A program made the translations under genes and the position numbers. A stretch of 14,367 nt of DNA from CAZKCI01 sp964584165 (GTDB lineage: Bacteria; Auribacterota; Erginobacteria; Erginobacterales; CAZKCI01). A model generated the notes under the pieces. That model was not told the origin of the DNA. It searched no databases and saw only the letters and a list, made by a program, of their open reading frames with translations. The stretch covers positions 1 to 14,367 of the forward strand of contig CAZOYW010000057.1 in assembly GCA_964584165.1 (NCBI GenBank). Reading direction: 5' to 3'. Position 1 is the stretch's first letter; the number at the start of each line of letters is the position of its first letter. Below are positions 6,497-12,142 of this stretch, in pieces.

Positions 6497-6888
6497 TTCT
6501 TCACCATCCTCACCCACGCCTTCCGCCGCCGCGGACCGTCGAACTCGCAGAAGAAGATCCCCTGCCAGGTCCCCAGGGCCAGTTCCCCGTTCTCGACCGG
6601 CACGGCCACCGAGGAGCCCATCAGGGACGCCTTGACGTGGGCGTCGGCGTTCCCCTCCGCGTGGGCGTAGCCCGCCCCCGCCGGGACGAGGCGGGAGAGT
6701 ACGGCCAAGAGGTCCGCCGGCACGTCGGGATCGGCGTTCTCGTTGATCGTGACCCCGGCCGTGGTGTGCGGGACGAAGACCAGGCAGAGGCCGCTCTTAA
6801 CCCCCGTTCGCTGGACCGCCTCCCGGATGGATGCGGTGATCTCGATCATCTCGGACCGCCGCCGGGTGTTGATATCGAGCGAGATCAT
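6484..6888 (-). CDS. yjbQ: YjbQ/UPF0047 family protein
   Basis: A 134-residue single-domain protein of typical family length. The conserved segments are all present: LVFVPHTTAGVTINENADPD, then HAEGNADAHVKASLMG, then a C-terminal WQGIFFCEFDGPR. Family members form trimers with a buried His/Asp/Glu cluster, and E. coli YjbQ shows weak thiamin phosphate synthase activity in suppressor tests; the physiological role remains unsettled. The ATG at 6888 overlaps the hypB stop by four bases (ATGA), so translation is probably coupled to hypB. The final Ser-Asp-Gln-stop is encoded by a copy of the GATCAGT-type repeat, so the native terminus was probably replaced or trimmed. Confidence 0.93.
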   Translation of the reverse strand: MISLDINTRRRSEMIEITASIREAVQRTGVKSGLCLVFVPHTTAGVTINENADPDVPADLLAVLSRLVPAGAGYAHAEGNADAHVKASLMGSSVAVPVENGELALGTWQGIFFCEFDGPRRRKAWVRMVKNSDQ

Positions 6889-7589
6889 CCCCTGCTCCCC
6901 CTCTTCTTGATTCTCGTCCCTTGCTTCTTACTTCCTACTTCTGCCTTCTGCCTTATACGTATCCACTCCGCCCACTCCCCCGTCCCCTCCCCCGTCCGGC
7001 AGGAGACCTCGATCACACGCAGCCCAGGGTTGAGCCTCCTCACCGCGGCGCGAAACGCCCGGAGGCGGAAGTCGCTGACCGCAAGGAGGTCCACCTTGTT
7101 CAGGAGCAGGACCTCGGCCGCGCGGAAGAGGAGCGGGTATTTCTCCGGCTTGTCGTCGCCCTCGGCCACGGAGAGGACGCCGACCTTGGCCGCCTCGCCG
7201 AGGTCGAAGTTGACCGGGCAGACCAGGTTCCCGATGTTCTCGATGATCAGGAGGTCGGCCCGTTCGAGGGGAAGCTTACGGGCGGCGGAGGCGACCATCC
7301 CCGGCGTGAGGTGGCAGCCCTGGCCGGTGTTGATCTGGACGGCGGGGATCTTGAGCTTCTTGAGCCGCCGCGCGTCCTTGTCCGTGGCTAGGTCCCCCTC
7401 GATCACCATGAGGCGGAAGGACCGCGGGAGGCGGCGGTGGGCCGCTTCGATCAGCGAGGTCTTGCCGCAGCCCGGAGAGCCGATCAGGTTGAGCGCGACG
7501 ATCCCCCGGCGCGAGAAATAGCGCCGGTTGGCTTCGGCCTGCCGGTTCTCCATCTCCAGGACATCCCTTTTGATCGCCACTCTTACCAT
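6885..7589 (-). CDS. hypB: HypB, GTPase/metallochaperone for nickel insertion
   Basis: A 234-residue SIMIBI-class GTPase that works with HypA to deliver nickel to [NiFe]-hydrogenase. It has the P-loop GSPGCGKT (37-44), the switch segment VIEGDLATD (63-70), the metal-binding pair C92-H93 in TGQGCHLTPGMV, C124 in ENIGNLVCPVNFDLGE, and NKVD (164-167). It lacks the His-rich or CxxCGC N-terminal nickel-storage extension of some HypBs. I chose the ATG at 7589 (MVRVAIKRD) because it matches the usual N-terminus and has GGATGA 5 bases upstream; ATG 7598 and TTG 7610 are in-frame alternatives. After the normal ending (GTGEWAEW) there is an extra basic tail from about residue 213, encoded by a purine-rich repeat. 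That tail produces the ATGA overlap with yjbQ. HypC-F are not in the window. Confidence 0.95.
   Translation of the reverse strand: MVRVAIKRDVLEMENRQAEANRRYFSRRGIVALNLIGSPGCGKTSLIEAAHRRLPRSFRLMVIEGDLATDKDARRLKKLKIPAVQINTGQGCHLTPGMVASAARKLPLERADLLIIENIGNLVCPVNFDLGEAAKVGVLSVAEGDDKPEKYPLLFRAAEVLLLNKVDLLAVSDFRLRAFRAAVRRLNPGLRVIEVSCRTGEGTGEWAEWIRIRQKAEVGSKKQGTRIKKRGSRG
6898..6953 (-). repeat. Purine-rich low-complexity repeat within the 3' end of hypB
   Basis: Read on the minus strand this is a run of short GAAGGCAGAAGTAGGAAGTA-like units made almost wholly of purines, unlike the GC-rich codons before it. It encodes the Lys/Arg/Gly/Gln tail of HypB (about residues 213-231), beyond where HypB homologues normally end. 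It resembles low-complexity intergenic repeats rather than coding sequence. Confidence 0.55.
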
Positions 7590-7634
7590 GTTCGTCATCC
7601 AGTCTTTCAATCCGTGGGAGGGGCGTCCTCGCCT

Positions 7635-7703
7635 GCCCCGATCACTATCAAATCCGATTAGAAATCGGGGCCCCGATCGTAGACGCGGACATTTATGTCC
7701 GCG
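7635..7703. repeat. Cluster of palindromes in the hypA-hypB gap
   Basis: GCCCCGAT (7635-7642) pairs with ATCGGGGC (7664-7671). ATCGGGGCCCCGAT (7664-7677) is a perfect 14-base palindrome. CGCGGACAT and ATGTCCGCG (7684-7703) form a 9-base stem with a TT loop. The 221-base gap (7590-7810) separates two genes that are commonly adjacent, and no gene is visible in it. None of the hairpins has a following T-tract. Confidence 0.7.
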
Positions 7704-7810
7704 GGCCGAGCCGCGACGCCGCGGGAGAAACCACCCTCCGGCTCGCCTTCGGCGCGCGGCCCCGAAAGGCCCGCGCCGATAATGGCTAATTCATGGACGC
7801 CGGTTTGCTA

Positions 7811-8176
7811 CTATTCGCGCCGATTACGTCCCTTGCTCCCTCGATCCCCTTCAATATGGTCGATGAAGAGCTCCTTCCCCGCGATGATATCGATGTTTTC
7901 GCCGCGGCAGGACGGGCAGGAGGCGAGAAATCCCTCCGCCTCCTTCCCGCAGTCGCGGCATCTGACCCGGACGGCGACGGTCTCGATCTTAAGCTTCGCT
8001 CCCCGGGCGGCGGTCTTATCGGCGAGAAGAGAGAAGGCGTCACGGAGGGTTTCGGTAACGACCTGGCGGAGGACTCCCACCTTCAAGGCCACCCGCCGGA
8101 CACGGACCAACCCCTCCCGCTCGGCGACTGACTCGACCTGGCGGACAAGGCTTCCGGCGATGGCGAGCTCGTGCAT
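7811..8176 (-). CDS. hypA: HypA, nickel metallochaperone
   Basis: A 121-residue protein that binds nickel through its N-terminal MHE and zinc through two CxxC pairs, and passes nickel with HypB to the hydrogenase precursor. It has MHELAI at the start (H2, E3), the zinc ribbon CRDC (73-76) and CPSC (87-90), and the usual ending GKELFIDHIEGD followed by a short basic tail (RGSKGRNRRE). The conserved MHELAI fixes the start at 8176. That ATG directly abuts a perfect 24-base-arm palindrome (8176-8225), so the only candidate ribosome-binding bases (CCGGGA) lie inside the stem. Next upstream on the same strand is rnz, 79 bases away; hypB follows across a repeat cluster. Confidence 0.95.
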   Translation of the reverse strand: MHELAIAGSLVRQVESVAEREGLVRVRRVALKVGVLRQVVTETLRDAFSLLADKTAARGAKLKIETVAVRVRCRDCGKEAEGFLASCPSCRGENIDIIAGKELFIDHIEGDRGSKGRNRRE

Positions 8177-8225
8177 TCCCGGATTATTCCTGAAAATCCC
8201 AGGATTTTCAGGAATAATCCGGGAA
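8176..8225. repeat. Perfect palindrome abutting the hypA start, copy 3 of the CCCGRATTATTC family
   Basis: Arms of 24 bases (8176-8199 and 8202-8225) pair without error around a 2-base loop. It shares CCCGGATTATTC with copy 1. Where copies 1 and 2 read TCATGAA, this one reads TCCTGAA, and the opposite arm changes to match (TTCAGGA), a compensated base pair. The CTAG ends are missing. In hypA mRNA the stem would end at the AUG. Confidence 0.9.
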
Positions 8226-8231
8226 AATTCT

Positions 8232-8280
8232 TTTTGAAATCCCGCTCAAGGACTTTTAGTCCTTGAGCGGGATTTCAAAA
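8232..8280. repeat. Perfect palindrome containing the end of the RNase Z gene
   Basis: Arms of 23 bases (8232-8254 and 8258-8280) pair perfectly around TTT (8255-8257). The right arm encodes the last RNase Z residues, FEIPLKD; the stop codon TAA (minus strand, 8256-8258) falls in the loop. It could have arisen by inverted duplication of the gene's own last 23 bases. Adenines rather than a U-tract follow the stem in the transcript, so intrinsic termination is doubtful. Confidence 0.9.
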
Positions 8281-9170
8281 GAATCCAGGTCGCGGGCCAC
8301 CCGGGTCCCGGGGAAGACCGAGCGGGACTCGTCGACCAGGGTCTGGACCGACTGATAGCGCGGGCTGATGTGGACAAGGACGAGCCGCCCCGCCCCCGCC
8401 GCCTTCGCCACCTCCGCCGCCTCCCGGGCGGTCGAGTGCCCCCGCTCCCGCGCCTCCTCCTTCAGGGCGTCGTCGAACATCCCGTCGTGGAGGAGAAGAT
8501 CCGCTCCCCGGGCGAACTCGATCCCGCCCGGGAAGGGCCGGGTGTCGACCATGTAGACAAAGGTCCGCCCCGAACGGGGGGGCCCGAGGATCTCGGATGG
8601 CGCCACCTTGCGCCCGCCGGGGAGGACGATCTCCCGCCCCGACTGGATCTCCTTGTAGAGCGGGCCCTCCGGGATGCCCAGCGCCCGGGCCTTCTCCAGG
8701 TCGAAGCGCCCCGGGCGCTCCTTCTCCCGCAGGCGGTAGGCGAGCGTGAAGACCCGGTGGCGGACGGGGATGGCCTCCAGGAAATACTCCTTGTCCTCCC
8801 GGATCAGCCCGCCGGCCTCGATCTCCCGGACCTCCAGCGGGTAGGCGACGCCGAACTTGAGGTGACGGCGGCTGGAGTCGACGTAATCCTTGAGACCGGG
8901 AGGGCCGCAGATGAGGAGCGGCTCTGCCCTCTCCCCCATCGACATCGTCATCAGGAGTCCGGCCAGTCCGATGATGTGGTCGCCGTGGAGGTGGGAGATC
9001 AGGACGGTCGAGAGGCGCGCCCAGCCCAAGTGCGAGCGGCCGAGCTGGAGCTGGGTCCCCTCGCCGCAGTCGAAGATGAACATCTCGCCCTCGCGCAGGA
9101 GGGCGACCGAGGGGAGCATCCTCTTCTCGGTCGGAAAGGCTCCGCCGGATCCGAGGACAACGACTCTCAT
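8256..9170 (-). CDS. rnz: Ribonuclease Z (tRNA 3'-end processing endonuclease)
   Basis: A 304-residue metallo-beta-lactamase-fold nuclease of standard short-form length that cleaves precursor tRNAs at the 3' side of the discriminator base. The metal ligands are present: SHLHGDH (H60, H62, D64, H65), H138 in PVRHRVFTLAYR, D209 in MVDTRPF, and H267 in LVHIS; H245 in GHST is the conserved catalytic-site histidine. The exosite arm used to clamp tRNA is visible (PGRFDLEKARALGIPEGPLY). The ATG at 9170 overlaps the MazF-like toxin stop by four bases (TGA within ATGA), so rnz is probably translated by coupling to the toxin-antitoxin operon. Its 3' end lies inside a perfect palindrome. Alternative members of the fold (arylsulfatase-like) are less likely given the exosite. 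Confidence 0.95.
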   Translation of the reverse strand: MRVVVLGSGGAFPTEKRMLPSVALLREGEMFIFDCGEGTQLQLGRSHLGWARLSTVLISHLHGDHIIGLAGLLMTMSMGERAEPLLICGPPGLKDYVDSSRRHLKFGVAYPLEVREIEAGGLIREDKEYFLEAIPVRHRVFTLAYRLREKERPGRFDLEKARALGIPEGPLYKEIQSGREIVLPGGRKVAPSEILGPPRSGRTFVYMVDTRPFPGGIEFARGADLLLHDGMFDDALKEEARERGHSTAREAAEVAKAAGAGRLVLVHISPRYQSVQTLVDESRSVFPGTRVARDLDSFEIPLKD

Positions 9171-9508
9171 GGAGCCATCCCCTCCTTCAGCTGGAGCGCC
9201 GACAGGAGCGCCTGGTCCAGCAAGCGCAACTTCTCCGCCGTCAGCATCCCCAGGTAGCCCGTGAGGCTCGCCTTGGGCAGGCTGACCAGTTCGTCGCAGC
9301 AGATCCCCGAATCGTGCTTCAACCCCTCGCCCACGCCCACCGGCACCTGGGTGGAGAGTCCTTCGTAGGCGGAATAGACCGGCGCGCAGACGACCGTCGA
9401 GAAGCGGGAGTCAATCAGGACCTGGCGGCTCACGACGACAAAGACCCGGAACTTCCGGGGATCGCGGGCGGAGGGGTTCGCGACCCGGTATAGTTCACCC
9501 CGTCTCAC
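9167..9508 (-). CDS. MazF/PemK-family toxin (endoribonuclease)
   Basis: A 113-residue protein with the MazF fold signatures in order: MRRGELYRV at the N-terminus, RKFRVFVVVSRQ (basic strand and VVVS), VVCAPVYS, TQVPVGVGEGLKHDSGICCDEL, then LPKASL and a C-terminal helix ending LLSALQL. MazF proteins cut mRNA or other RNA at short sequence motifs when not bound by their antitoxin. It starts with GTG at 9508, overlapping the antitoxin stop (GTGA), and its own stop overlaps the rnz start (ATGA). The RKxR segment stands where many family members have RPVVVVS, a modest divergence. Cleavage specificity cannot be read from sequence. Confidence 0.85.
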   Translation of the reverse strand: MRRGELYRVANPSARDPRKFRVFVVVSRQVLIDSRFSTVVCAPVYSAYEGLSTQVPVGVGEGLKHDSGICCDELVSLPKASLTGYLGMLTAEKLRLLDQALLSALQLKEGMAP

Positions 9509-9735
9509 AGCGGCGCCTGGTAGGTGAGCACGTCCGCGGCCTCCTCGTTCAGGGCCGCGGCCCGGCGATTGATGATTTCCAGGTCCTTCCGCTCGGCCTC
9601 CCGCCGCTCCAGGCAGGCGATGAAATGCCGGACGGCCGACTCGATGAACTCCGAGCGGCTCCGGAAATCCTTGGCGTGCTCGTCCAGCCCGCGGAGCAGG
9701 CTCCCGGACAGTGTGATGGATGTCTTGGTTTTCAT
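9505..9735 (-). CDS. Ribbon-helix-helix antitoxin of the MazF-like module
   Basis: A 76-residue protein. The N-terminal strand KTSITLSGSLLRGLDEHA and the helices RSRSEFIESAVRHFI form a ribbon-helix-helix DNA-binding domain. The acidic and hydrophobic tail ending in LNEEAADVLTYQAPL is typical of the toxin-wrapping end of mycobacterial-type MazE antitoxins. It should neutralise the toxin encoded next and repress its own promoter. The ATG at 9735 lies 6 bases after a -10 box, so the mRNA is probably leaderless. A direct repeat (GGTAGTAT) covers the -10 and start. Divergent from the YihY gene. Confidence 0.85.
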   Translation of the reverse strand: MKTKTSITLSGSLLRGLDEHAKDFRSRSEFIESAVRHFIACLERREAERKDLEIINRRAAALNEEAADVLTYQAPL

Positions 9736-9752
9736 ACTACCAAAATACTACC
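9734..9752 (-). promoter_or_regulatory. Candidate antitoxin operator: GGTAGTAT direct repeat
   Basis: On the minus strand GGTAGTAT occurs twice (9752-9745 and 9741-9734) with an 11-base period, about one DNA turn. The repeat overlaps the -10 box and the start codon, where a ribbon-helix-helix antitoxin would block RNA polymerase. Binding is inferred. Confidence 0.5.
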
Positions 9753-9770
9753 CGCGGACGGCGGCGTCAA
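9742..9770 (-). promoter_or_regulatory. Sigma-70-type promoter of the MazF-like toxin-antitoxin / rnz operon
   Basis: TTGACG (-35, 9770-9765) and TATTTT (-10, 9747-9742) are separated by exactly 17 bases. The expected start, 7 bases after the -10, is the A of the antitoxin ATG at 9735. Confidence 0.6.
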
Positions 9771-9780
9771 GTCTCCCCGC

Positions 9781-9810
9781 TTGCCTTCCCCATGCCGGAG
9801 ATACTATTAT
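9781..9810 (+). promoter_or_regulatory. Candidate promoter for the YihY-family gene
   Basis: TTGCCT (9781-9786) and TATTAT (9805-9810) are 18 bases apart. The predicted start near 9817 gives a 30-base leader carrying GGAGGA (9833-9838) at normal distance from the ATG at 9847. It stands back to back with the antitoxin promoter. Confidence 0.5.
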
Positions 9811-9846
9811 CCGGGTCCCGGAACCGGCTGCCGGAGGAAATGACCC

Positions 9847-11204
9847 ATGAGCCCGGATAACTCCCGTCCGCCCTCCTTCCTGGAAAGATACGCCGCGTTT
9901 TTCGCCCGCGACGTCTGGGTCCTCGAGCTCTCCGCCCTCTCCTGGGCCGGACGCACCCTGGTCCGCCTCGTCCGGATCGTCTCCATCGTCGTCCGCGGCT
10001 TCATCAAGGACAGCTGCCCGTTGCGGGCCTCCGCCCTCACCTACGTCACCATCCTCTCGCTGGTCCCCCTCCTCGCCTTCGCCTTCTCCCTGGCCAAGGC
10101 CTTCAAGGCTGACCTCACCCCCCTCCAGTCCTGGATCGTGGAGAACATCGCCTTGGGGAACCTGGAGATCGGGAACCGCATCTTCGACTACGTCAGCAAC
10201 ATCAGCGCCTCCACCCTGGGCCCCCCGGCGCTGGCGATGCTCATCTTCTCGATCATCTCGGTGATGAGCAACATCGAGTCCTCCTTCAACCACATCTGGG
10301 GCGCCCCCCGGGGGCGCACACCCTGGCGGATGTTCACCGACTACCTCTCCGTCCTCATCGTCTCCCCCCTCCTCATCCTGGCCGGGATCGGCGTCACCGG
10401 GACCCTCCATTCCCAGGCCACGGTGGTCGCCCTGATGAAGTACGAGGTCTTCCGGACCGCCTGGGTCACGGTCTTCCGGGTCGCCTCCTTCCTCCTCCCC
10501 TGCCTCGGCTTCACCTTCCTCTACGTCTTCATGCCCAACACCCGGGTCCGGCCGAAGGCCGCCGCCGCGGGCGGGCTCATCGGGGGGATCGCCTGGCAAT
10601 TCGCCCTCTGGGGATACGTCACGCTCCAGGTGGGGGCGGCCGGCTACACCCGCCTCTACGGCGCCATGGCCGTGGTCTTCATCAACCTGGTCTGGTTCTA
10701 CATCAGCTGGCTGATCGTCCTCCTCGGCTCCGAGGTCTCCTTCGCGGTCCAGAACGTGAACACCTACGAGTGGGAGGGGGCGGCCCTCGCCTCGTCCTGG
10801 GCCTACCAGGAGGTGGTGGCCCTGAACCTCCTCCTCCGGATCGGCCGGGGATTCCTCGCCGGGGCCAAGCCGCTCGCCGCCGAGGAGCTCTCGAACGGCC
10901 TGCGCGTCCCGGTGCGCCTCGTCAACCTTCTCCTCCACCAGATGTCCGAGGGCGGCCTTTTGAACGAGCTCGCGGGCGGCCGGGGGCGGTCCTTCCAGCC
11001 GGCCCAGGACCTGAGCCGCCTGACCGTAGCCCGGGTCCTCTCGGTCCTGCGCAACGCCGGCGGGGTGGACGCGATCCCCCCCTACCTCAAGGATTCGCCG
11101 GCGATCGGACGCCTGCGGGAGCGCATCCTCCGGGCCGTCGAGGAGGCGGGTGGCTCGACGACGCTGGAGGAGTTGATCCGGGAGGAGGAGCGGGGGTCCG
11201 CCGC
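9847..11204 (+). CDS. YihY/BrkB-family inner-membrane protein (3' end lost in assembly gap)
   Basis: About 452 residues are readable before the N run. The YihY/BrkB fold shows in order: RASALTYVTILSLVPLLAFAF (59-80, helix 1), a helix around 127-141 with SNIESSFNHIWG, helices near 165-186, 205-229 and 240-262, and the signature LYGAMAVVFINLVWFYISWL (270-289) with LLGSEVSFA. Six transmembrane helices are expected. A cytoplasmic tail (about 310-452) resembles the winged-helix-like C-terminal domain of long bacterial YihY proteins. The family's function is unsettled; it was once called ribonuclease BN in error, and transport has been proposed. GGAGGA precedes the ATG by 8 bases. The tail is near the length expected of long homologues, so only a little is probably missing. 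Any reading frame continued through the Ns is not real. Confidence 0.9.
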
Positions 11205-11304
11205 NNNNNNNNNNNNNNNNNNNNNNNNNNNNNNNNNNNNNNNNNNNNNNNNNNNNNNNNNNNNNNNNNNNNNNNNNNNNNNNNNNNNNNNNNNNNNNNN
11301 NNNN
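11205..11304. other. Assembly gap (100 Ns)
   Basis: Exactly 100 unknown bases, the customary placeholder for a scaffold join of unknown true length. Genes left and right of it may not be true neighbours. Confidence 0.99.
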
Positions 11305-11325
11305 GCCGACCATTCCACCCCCCGA

Positions 11326-11979
11326 TCACTGGCAGAATTTCCTGACCTGATCCCCGGCGTATTCGTCTCCCAGTTCTTCCGCCTTCCGCCAGTCCCGGCA
11401 GGCCCCATCTTGGTCTCCGAGGTCGTTTTTTGCATTCCCTCGCGCGTAGTAGGCCGCGGCGTCGTTCGGATTGAGTTCGATCGCCCGGGTGTAGTCCTCG
11501 ATCGCTCCCAGGTAATCTTTGATGCTCACGCTCGTGATCCCACGGTTGTGATAGGCCACAACGTTTTTCGGATTGATTTCGATCGCCCGGGTGTAGTCCT
11601 CGATCGCCCCCCGGGGATTGTGGAGGGCCGCCTTGGCATTTCCTCGGTTTTGGTGGGCGGCGGCGTTCTTCGGATTGAGTTCGATCGCCTTGGTGAAATC
11701 CTCGATCGCTCCCTGGTAGTCCCCGAATTTGCCCCTTATGATCCCTCGGTTGCTGTAGGCCGCGTCACCTTTCGGATCGAGTTCGATCGCCCGGGTGTAG
11801 TCCTCGATCGCTCCCCGGTAGTCCCCGATCTTGTCCCTTTCGATCCCTCGGTTGTTGAAAGCCGCGGCATCTTTCGGGACAATTTCCGTCGCCTTCGGTT
11901 GGTCCTCGCCAACCTTCCCACAGCCAATCTGAATCGCCGCCAGGCACAGCGCAAACGCCGATGCTCCGATCGCTCTCAT
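11326..11979 (-). CDS. Exported TPR-repeat protein
   Basis: A 217-residue protein. Residues 1-20 form a short signal sequence with a cysteine at 20 (LCLAAIQIGC). The lipobox is imperfect (Gln at -3), so lipoprotein status is possible but uncertain. Residues 38-207 are five tetratricopeptide repeats of exactly 34 residues, with Ala-Tyr/Phe-x-Asn-Arg-Gly in helix A and GAIEDYTRAIELNPKN in helix B; the fifth is degenerate. TPRs are protein-binding scaffolds, so a periplasmic adaptor role is inferred. The ATG at 11979 has GAGG 5 bases upstream. It lies 163 bases downstream of the unrecognised membrane protein gene on the same strand. The stop is only 22 bases from the assembly gap, so a collapsed repeat at this edge is possible, although the last repeat and stop look natural. 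Confidence 0.88.
   Translation of the reverse strand: MRAIGASAFALCLAAIQIGCGKVGEDQPKATEIVPKDAAAFNNRGIERDKIGDYRGAIEDYTRAIELDPKGDAAYSNRGIIRGKFGDYQGAIEDFTKAIELNPKNAAAHQNRGNAKAALHNPRGAIEDYTRAIEINPKNVVAYHNRGITSVSIKDYLGAIEDYTRAIELNPNDAAAYYARGNAKNDLGDQDGACRDWRKAEELGDEYAGDQVRKFCQ
11461..11868 (-). repeat. Four 102-base tandem repeats encoding the TPRs
   Basis: The GATCGCCCGGGTGTAGTCCT box starts at 11479 and 11581, a variant at 11683, and again at 11785, a constant 102-base period. The near-identical bases, not just residues, point to recent tandem expansion or gene conversion. Confidence 0.85.
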
Positions 11980-12142
11980 ATCGCCTCTTGGGTGGTTGAT
12001 CTGTTCGGGGCCAGCTGTTCGCCGTGATGGCTGAGATAAGCTCCCCCCCTGACCACCGGTTCAGCCAGGCCGGCTGGGTTAGAGACATCCTCCTCTGGGA
12101 AGATGGTCCCCGAAGTTAATTCTTTGTCCAGTCCTCTCCGCC

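Noticed and set aside
510..8225. CRISPR-like array of the palindromic repeats
   Set aside because: Copies are few, far apart and imperfect, with no regular spacers and no cas genes.
7695..8237. 180-residue plus-strand frame opposite hypA
   Set aside because: Antisense to hypA, with Ser/Arg/Pro-rich composition and no conserved motif.
8232..8280. Intrinsic terminator for rnz
   Set aside because: The stem is strong but is followed by adenines, not a U-tract, on the transcribed strand; a palindromic repeat fits better.
6484..9735. A new defence island made of the toxin, RNase Z and Hyp genes
   Set aside because: Each gene has a well-known housekeeping or toxin-antitoxin role and no effector, helicase or nuclease set typical of defence systems is present.
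9748..12027. Long open frames running through the N run on both strands
   Set aside because: They exist only because Ns translate as X. The plus frame right of the gap is antisense to the TPR gene; the minus frame left of it is antisense to the YihY gene.
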